DNA of 64,000 nt from positions 744,001 to 808,000 of the forward strand of contig QRFJ01000294.1 in NCBI GenBank assembly GCA_006176705.1, read 5' to 3'. The notes under the pieces are model-generated. The model ran no database searches. It was not told the DNA's origin and saw only the letters and a program-made list of their open reading frames with translations. The stretch is from Cocos nucifera. Taxonomy: Eukaryota; Streptophyta; Magnoliopsida; Arecales; Arecaceae. The translations under genes were made by a program, and so were the position numbers. Below, piece after piece: positions 57,790 to 64,000 of this stretch; the stretch's first letter is position 1, and each line of letters begins with the position of its first letter.

Positions 57790-58730
57790 AGCTTCCTCTG
57801 ACTTTCGAAGAACTTGCTTTGGCGCTTGGTATCATAGAATCGATAGCAATAGATGATGCCGATAGTTGATCGGCGTAAACTTCATAGATTTTCTTTCTTT
57901 GTTTTTATTGTCAGATAAAATCCGATCTTGTAATTAGGCTTTGGCCAGATTTTGTAATAGTTTTAAATGTGAATGAAGAAAAAATTTTCTTAGTATGAAA
58001 CTTTCTTTTTGTCAAAATTTTTTAAGCGTTATCCTTCATACTTTAATCGGTAACAAAATATCAATCCGCTTACTGAATGTTAAATTGTAGTAGAAATAAT
58101 TGCAGAACTTGCCATCTAATTGAGTTTCAACTGATCAAAATTTAGGCATAAAGTTCTTATATATTTGATAAATGGGGTTAAGCCAAATATTCTTCAACTG
58201 ACCAGGGTCAGGTCGGTATGCTTCCCACTGAGCTAAAATAATGTGGGTATAAAATTTCTCTCAACTTTGGTTGAGTTGGCTTAGTATTTTGCTTAGCTAT
58301 AGTTGAGTCAGCATAATTTTCTGCTCAGCCATAGCTAAGTCGGCTGGTTTTTTGCTTAGTCATAGCTAAGTTGGCATAATTTTTCACTCAGTCGTAGCTA
58401 AGTTGGCATAATTTTGAATCATCCGATCATAAGTCTGCTTAGAGACATCATCTGACTTTATGTCGGTAATTTGTAGAATTAGCATTCAATGACAAATAGT
58501 TGATCAGCAGAAGATGTCGTCCAGTTACAAGTCGGTAATACAGAAGACCAACACTTGATAACCATCTATTAGTCGGCTATTTTACTCATTTGGCTGCTTG
58601 CCATTCGGATGCTTTTTCAAATGACTTATTATCGATCAAATATCACTTAGTCGAATCATTAAGAAAAAATTGAAGTCCAATTATTTCATTAAAATGTAAT
58701 GATACTAAACAACTTTATTGATAATACATT
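57790..58730. repeat. Convergent spacer between antisense ORF and pol, with a ~38-bp minisatellite
   Basis: 57,880-58,000 looks like a plant 3' UTR (TTTGTAATAGTTTTAAATGTGAATGAAG). At 58,253-58,416 four to five units of 'GCTTAGTCATAGCTAAGTTGGCATAATTTT' occur, each containing a self-complementary CTTAG...CTAAG core. No gene. Confidence 0.6.
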
Positions 58731-59560
58731 TTTAAGTTGTCTGCATTTCATGTTCATGGGATAATAGTTCCATCGAGAGTCTCTAGTCGATACGCGCCCA
58801 GGTGAAAGGTTTCGGCCATCCTATAGAGTCCTTCTCAATTTGCAGATAATTTTTCTTAGTCCAAATATTTTGAGACTTCTACTTTTCTTAGAACAAAATC
58901 TCTAGGAAAAAATACCTTCAACTTGACCCTTGCATTGTAATATCGGATGACTCTTTATCGATATGCGGCCATCCGAACCTGTTGCCAAACTTCATGGAGG
59001 AGATCCAAGTCGGTTCTTCGAGCTTCGGAGTTGTTTGGTTCTACATAATGTTTAATTCTCATCGACGATAAATTGATCTCCATTGGGATTACTGCTTCAG
59101 TTCCATATGCCCAGTTAAATGGCAGTTCTTCCATCAAAATGTGAGGAGTTGTCTAATATACCCATAGGACAGAATATAGTTTTTCTATCCGAAGGCTTTT
59201 TGCTTCGTTCAGTCATATCTTAAGTCCATGTAGAATCATTCAATTTATGACTTCTGCTTTACTGTTTGATTGGGGATGGTTGATAGATACGAGTTTATAT
59301 GTAATGTGAAACTTTGCACAAAATTTTTTGAATTTTTGATTATTAAACTGACGATCATTATCAATGATTATAATGTGCGGTAGTCAGAATCTATATATGA
59401 TTGACATTTGAACAAAGTTTTCTATCTTACTTTCCATAATCTATGCTAATGATTTGGCTTCCATCTATTTAGTGAAGTAATCTACCGCAACCATCAAAAT
59501 TTTTTTTTGACTAGATGCAGAAGAGAAAGGACCAAAAATATCCATCCCCCATTGTGCCAA
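58731..59560 (-). pseudogene. Gypsy integrase
   Basis: Minus-strand phrases: ELPFNWAYGTEAVIPMEINL, then RRTDLDLLHEVWQQ, then RYYNARVKLKVFFPRDFVLR, then LSANWEGLYRMAETFHLGAY and NADNLKMYYQ at the C-terminus. This is the C-terminal half of Tat-type integrase, well preserved at the right spacing. The catalytic half (59,160-59,560) is more decayed. Confidence 0.75.
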
Positions 59561-60129
59561 TGGTCATGGTGCGATGATGGATGTCAAATGGCTGACCGAT
59601 TGATACTGAATGTTTGCATACTTCTAATATGGGTCGCACCTTTGAACAAGATTGGCTGCATTTTTTTTCATTATGGGCTAATAATGTCCTTATCGCAGAA
59701 CTTTATAAGCTAGTGATTTGCCCCCCAAGTGATTTTCATAAATTCCTTTATGGACTTCTTGGAGAGCATAGTCAGTATCAATTGGTCCTAAGCATTTGAG
59801 TAGAGGGAGAGAAAATGACCTCTTGTAAAGTTATCCACCTATTAAGATATATTGTGAAGTGGTCCATCTTAGATGCTTTTCTTCCGAAGGATCTTTAGGC
59901 AAAGTTCCATCAGCAAGATATCGGATGATTGAATTCATCCAACTTGGTTCGTCATTTATTTATAGCACTTCATCGACTCTATCAATACTTGGCTATTCAA
60001 GGTACTCGATGAACATTCGACCAAGAAGATTGAAAGAAGTGGTTGTGAGTTGAGAGAGTGCAATGGCTCGAGCATTTTCTGTTCTTAAGATATAGATCTC
60101 AAAGTGTCTAAAGGTCGGTATAAGAACTT

Positions 60130-60720
60130 TCATCTTTTAAAAGTATTTTGCCATAGTCAGATCTCGGGCTCCATATTCATCCTTGACTTGTTCGGTTATT
60201 AGTTATGAGTCAGTGAACACCTTCAAATTATTAACGTCAAGCTCCTTGGTAATTTTCAAGCCGGCTAACAGTGCTTCGTATTTGGCTTAATTATTTGATG
60301 CTTTGAAGTTAAATCGAAGGGCATACTCAGTGACAGTCCCTTCGAAGTTGGTGAGAATGAGATCGGCTCCACTTTCTTAGGTATTAGATGCTCCATCTAC
60401 ATGAAGTATCCATGTTGAATTAAGTCCGATCTCAGAGCTTTCAATTATTCCCGATGTAACATCAGATTCTTGTTCTGGTTTGTTGTCGGATATGGTGCAT
60501 TCGGCGATAAAATTAGCTAACACTTGAGCCTTTATTGATTGTCATAGGCGATATTGAATGTCAAATTCACTGAGTTTGATCGTCCATTTTGTCATTCAAT
60601 CGGAAGTGTCTGGTCGGTGTAAGATCGCTTTCAATGGTTGATTTGTTAACACCATGACTGAATGGGCTTGGAAATATGGCCAGAGTCATTGAGTTGATGT
60701 GATTAGGGTGTAGATCAGTT
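60130..60720 (-). pseudogene. Gypsy RNase H region
   Basis: Lies between RT and integrase on the minus strand, as in Tat-type elements. Frames are broken, so individual active-site residues were not confirmed; the call rests mainly on position and scattered similarity. Confidence 0.45.
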
Positions 60721-60989
60721 TCTCTACCTTCAAGTATCCGATTTAGCCATTATGAAGCTCCTTGCTAGTATAGTAGATGGATTGTTGAAGTCGGCCCTCA
60801 TCTTCTCGAACAAGAACTGAATTGGCCGCTTTTGTTGATGTGGCTATGTAAAGATACAACATTTTCCCCTCTTTTGGTTTTGCAAGTAATGATGGAGACA
60901 TCAGATACTTCTTCAGGTCATCGAAGGACTGCCAGCATTCATCTAACTATGAAAAGTTCTTCATTTATCATAGAGTTTTGAGGAAGGAT

Positions 60990-61760
60990 GGGCACCTCTT
61001 AGCCGACTTTGATATGAATCAACTAAGCATGGTGATTCTTTTGTTTAGTTGTTGTATCCTTTTTTTGGAAGTTGGATGCTTCATATCGATGATAGCCTTA
61101 ATTTTTTTTGGATTGGCCTCGATTCTACGTTGTGATGCAAGCAATTCAAAAATTTTTTTGGCAGTTACGTCGAAAGCATCCTTAGTCAGATTTAGTTTCA
61201 TCCAATGTCAGTGAAGTGTGTCAAAGGCTTCTTCCAAATCTCGAACATGATCGTTGGTCTGGGTGCTTTTAACTAGCATATCATCGACATAGACTTCCAT
61301 ATTTCGTCTAATTTAGTTTTTGAACACTTTGTTGATCAACCAATGATAAGTCGCTCTAGTATTCTTTAAATCGAATGGTATTACTTTATAGCAGTAAATG
61401 CCTTTATCGATTATGAAGGTAGTGTGCTCCTCATCTACTAGCACCATTCAGATCTAATTGTAACCCGTAAAGGCATCCATGAATGTTAATGGTTAGTGTC
61501 TTAATGTTGCGTTGAGCAGCTGATCAATATTCGATAAAGAAAAGTTGTCCTTCGGATAAGCTTTATTTAAGTCGGTGTAGTCGATGTAAATTCTCCATTT
61601 ATAATTGGCCTTTTTTACCATCACGACATTAGCAAGCCAATCGAGATAGTTGGTTTCTTTGATGAAGTCAGGAGCGAGGAGTTTGTTAGTCTCTTCATCA
61701 ATGGCCTTCTATCTTTCGAGGGCAAAGAGCCTTTTCTTTTGTCTCACTAGCTTAGCTTTT
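60990..61760 (-). pseudogene. Gypsy reverse transcriptase
   Basis: The minus strand reads ANVVMVKKANYKWRIYIDY, then TDLNKAYPKDNFSLSNIDQL, LTFMDAFTGYN, YCYKVIPFDLKNTRATYHWL, then the intact catalytic MEVYVDDMLVKSTQ (YVDD at 61291-61280), and KIFELLASQRRIEANPKKIK. One frame with a few stops spans most of the domain, so decay is modest. Confidence 0.82.
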
Positions 61761-62344
61761 GGATCAATGTTTAGTTGGTGAGTTATTATTTTCGAGAAAA
61801 TTCCTAGCGTGTCGGTTGCTGACTAAATGAATATATCGGCATTTGTCCTTAGCAGATCTATTAATTAGCTCCACTCTTGATTGAACAGCCATGATCTGAT
61901 TCAAATGGTCTTTATGGGATTTGCTTCCTTCAATGGGATCAAAATCAGTTGTTCCGCTGATTCGCCTCTTTCTTCATTTTCTCTTTGATCGAGTTTATCA
62001 ATCATCAGAGGGTCTTTGGATTTGATACGTTGAGCAAATATCATGATGCAACATCTGGTTAGTTGTTGATCCCCACGCATTTTGCCAATTCCTTCTCGAG
62101 TTGGAAATCAAATAAGAAGATGAAAAGTCGATACTACCGCTCTTAGTGCATTGAGTGCAGATCATTCAAGTATGGTATTATGAGTCAAAGAAACTCATAT
62201 GATCATGAATGTAATAAAAATGGTACTTTATCATGGTTCAATCCCTACAATGAGGGGGAGAGTGATTTCTCCTTCCATGTTGATCGTGTCTCCAGTAAAA
62301 TTGACTAAAGACGTAGAGATTTTTTCAAGTTGATCAGTCGGTAG

Positions 62345-62580
62345 TCGCATTTAGAAGAAAGTCGAATAAAAAAGGACATCAGTCAAGCTTTCATTATCTA
62401 CAAGAATCTTTTTTACATTATAAGTAGCTATCATTGCTGACACAATGATAGCATCATTATAGGAAGTTTCAATTCTCCGTATATCATCATCTATAAAAGA
62501 AATTACATTATCTTTGCATCGCTTCTTGGTCGATTCTTGTTCAAAAGTTGCCCCCCCCAGTTCCTTGATCATCCAGAAAT
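62345..62580 (-). pseudogene. Gypsy protease
   Basis: The open minus-strand frame contains VISFIDDDIRRIETSYNDAI, then ATYNVKKILVDNESLTDVLF and FYSTF. The position of the aspartic protease motif (usually VDGGSS/VDTGSS) reads VDNESL, so Gly residues needed around the catalytic Asp are lost. Confidence 0.7.
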
Positions 62581-62589
62581 TATATTAAT

Positions 62590-63219
62590 GACTCCCATCG
62601 TTGGTCGATTGTTGTTCAGGTTCTCAGATTGGCATTGAGCTTGTCAATTGTCTAGAGTTGAAGTCGAAGGATTGCGTCAATATTTATCAAAAAAGCTCAG
62701 TGAATCAAGACTTCAATTTCCTCCCCAAGTTGGATGTACTATTCGGTATTGTGACCATGGTCATGGTGAAATTGATAGTCCTTCCTCCTGTCCAAACTTC
62801 TCGATAGTGCCTTCATCGATGGGGTTGCGGAGGTACTTTTCTCCTTTGATATCCATCAAAATTTGCGCACGAGGAGCAGCTAGTCGAGTGTAGGAGTCAT
62901 ATTTAGTGCCGTATTTATTCAGCCTTGGACTCCATCGGAAAGGTGAAGCTCTTTTATCAGTTGGTTGCCGACTTGACTCAGCAAAAGCTCCACTTTTATT
63001 CTACTTCTTTTTCTGACTTTTTTCATTTGCTTGGCGTCAGTCAAAAGTGCTTTCATCCGCATGAATATGTTTGAACACGTGCTTCAGAAGTTCAACATAT
63101 ATCTGAGAATGATTTTTATCCAAGGAATAAGTAAATCTGGATCCTCTTAAATCCCTTTTCATGGTTGAAATGGCCAGATCTTCGTTGAGGTCCTTGACCT
63201 CAAGTGTGGTGGCATTGAA
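62590..63219 (-). pseudogene. Gypsy gag, C-terminal part, truncated by a CACTA insertion
   Basis: The minus strand begins at the junction with FNATTLEVKDLNEDLAISTM, then KRDLRGSRFTYSLDKN and YVELLKHVFKHIHADE, typical of Tat/Athila-type gag. A linker with stops and RQANEKSQ-like basic phrases leads to MGVINIISG before protease. The N-terminal gag and 5' LTR would lie beyond the CACTA element. Confidence 0.75.
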
Positions 63220-63229
63220 CACTACTATA

Positions 63230-63690
63230 GAATAAGACTACGATAGTGGTTGGTAACCGCTACCGTAGCCTAAAAAACTACTGCTATAAGGTATAACACC
63301 AGTTAGCTAACCACTGCCACTATGGTTGTCATTGTACGTTTATGGCAATGATTATTACAGTAGTTATAAGAACTGCTACCATAGAAAGCTTATGACAGTG
63401 ATTTTCAAACCGCTGTCATAGATTGATCTATAGCAGTGATTTTATAACTGCTACCATAGACAGCCTATAGCAGTGATTTTGTAACCGCTGTCATAAAGTC
63501 TGTAGTAGCGGTTATAAAATTCCTGCTATAGATCAATCTATGACAGTGGTTTATGAATCGCTACCATAGATTATAGTAGCGGCTACAAAATCGATGCCAT
63601 AGGTCTAATGTAGCGATTGGCATAAAATCAATGACAGTGGTTGGTATGCCTACGGTAGCGATTTTACAACTACTGTCGTAGCTTTTGAAT
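63230..63690. repeat. Subterminal repeats of the second CACTA
   Basis: About ten 'TATAGCAGTGATTTTNTAACCGCTACCATAG' type units, each itself a near palindrome, at roughly 40-50-bp spacing. Confidence 0.7.
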
Positions 63691-63829
63691 AATAAAAAAT
63701 ATAAATTTTTTATCTAATAAATATAGTTCAATAACATAAAATAATATTATAAATATAAGAATATTTATGAAATCCTTAACTTTTATTGCTGAATAAGATT
63801 TATTATAATATTTTTTTAAAAAAATATAT

Positions 63830-64000
63830 CAAAAATTTTTTAAATCTGCATCATCATCATCACCAAAAGATGGAGCACGAGCTAGAGGAGCTGGAGCTAG
63901 TGGTGGAGCTGGAGCTGGAGGGGCTGAAGTTGTAGGAGTTGGAGCTGAAACATTGACCAACATGTCCTTAAAGCCCATGAAGTCAGCTCCAAAATGCATG
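63830..64000 (-). CDS. C-terminal end of a CACTA-encoded protein (partial)
   Basis: The minus-strand frame entering from the right edge reads MHFGADFMGFKDMLVNVSAP, then Pro/Ala-rich APPAPAPPLAPAPLARAP and an acidic FGDDDDADLKNF end. Pro-rich then poly-Asp C-termini are common in the second CACTA gene (Transposase_24 type). The domain itself is outside the window, so identity is inferred. Confidence 0.4.

Larger units (their letters stand above)
47084..63219 (-). mobile_element. Tat-type Ty3/Gypsy retrotransposon with antisense additional gene (5' end missing)
   Basis: Minus-strand order from right: gag C-terminal part, protease, RT, RNase H, integrase, spacer, plus-strand additional ORF region, polypurine tract, 3' LTR. 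Coding phrases (DYTDLNKAYPKDN, YVDDMLVKS, YGTEAVIPMEI, NADNLKMYY) match the Tat/Retand/Grande-like branch of plant Gypsy elements. Its gag and 5' LTR are cut off by the CACTA element starting at 63,220. Two later insertions (a solo LTR at 48,391 and a Copia at 51,190) enlarge it. Confidence 0.8.
63220..64000 (-). mobile_element. Second CACTA element, 3' end, interrupting the Gypsy gag
   Basis: The terminus reads CACTACTATAGAATAAG at 63220, the canonical CACTA start, preceded by GAA as the likely 3-bp target duplication. Subterminal words such as CTATAGCAGTGATTTT, GTAACCGCTGTCATAG recur on both strands over 63,230-63,690. Toward the window edge a minus-strand frame encodes the end of a protein. 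The other terminus is outside. Confidence 0.75.

Overview
The window is plant nuclear DNA that consists almost entirely of transposable elements nested inside one another. One ordinary host gene is recognisable, at the left edge. Copia, Gypsy (Tat type), LINE and CACTA families, spliceosomal introns and AT-rich spacers all point to a flowering plant. A large-genome monocot, possibly a palm, is my guess from general resemblance only. No rRNA, tRNA or CRISPR array was seen. Most element genes carry in-frame stops, and many decayed motifs differ by C-to-T or G-to-A changes, as expected for old methylated repeats.

Region by region. 1-2.5 kb: minus-strand 5' part of a gene for a DUF3755-like (SANT/Myb-like) protein; its long intron holds three 221-bp tandem repeats. 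3.1-10.9 kb: a plus-strand LINE (endonuclease, reverse transcriptase, zinc finger, RNase H). It is split by a gag-only minus-strand Copia element (target duplication GTGGA) and by a solo LTR (AGTAG/AGTGG). 11.1-14.0 kb: two fold-back elements with related arms. 15.4-17.7 kb: another long fold-back with GC-rich arms and an AT-only core. 18.0-18.2 kb: a small promoter-like island. 20.0-21.05 kb: a decayed minus-strand 'plant transposon protein' ORF.

22,378-44,844: one large CACTA-type element, bounded by TACTA termini and a CAA/CAA target duplication. Inside it are subterminal repeats, a transposase-associated-domain fragment present as a head-to-head inverted duplication, and the second (Transposase_24-like) gene. 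An autonomous-type Copia with 2.5-kb LTRs (26,269-36,626) sits in the middle of the inverted duplication. A second gag-only Copia (37,772-42,246), itself carrying a solo LTR, lies further right.

45.7-46.5 kb: an 87-bp GC-rich minisatellite. 47.1-63.2 kb: a minus-strand Tat-type Ty3/Gypsy element with 3' LTR, integrase, RNase H, RT, protease and part of gag. Between its 3' LTR and pol lies a plus-strand additional gene, convergent with pol. That gene has its own G-box and TATA box, a PF04195-like N-terminal domain, introns and a coiled-coil tail. It was later hit by a solo LTR (AGACT/AGACT) in its leader and by a complete Copia (CATCA/CATCA) in its coding sequence. From 63,220 to the end a second CACTA element (CACTACTATAG terminus), entered from its 3' side, interrupts the Gypsy gag.

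The two most interesting objects are the antisense gene with its own promoter in the Gypsy element, and the inverted duplication of a CACTA transposase fragment, which has the layout of a silencing hairpin locus.
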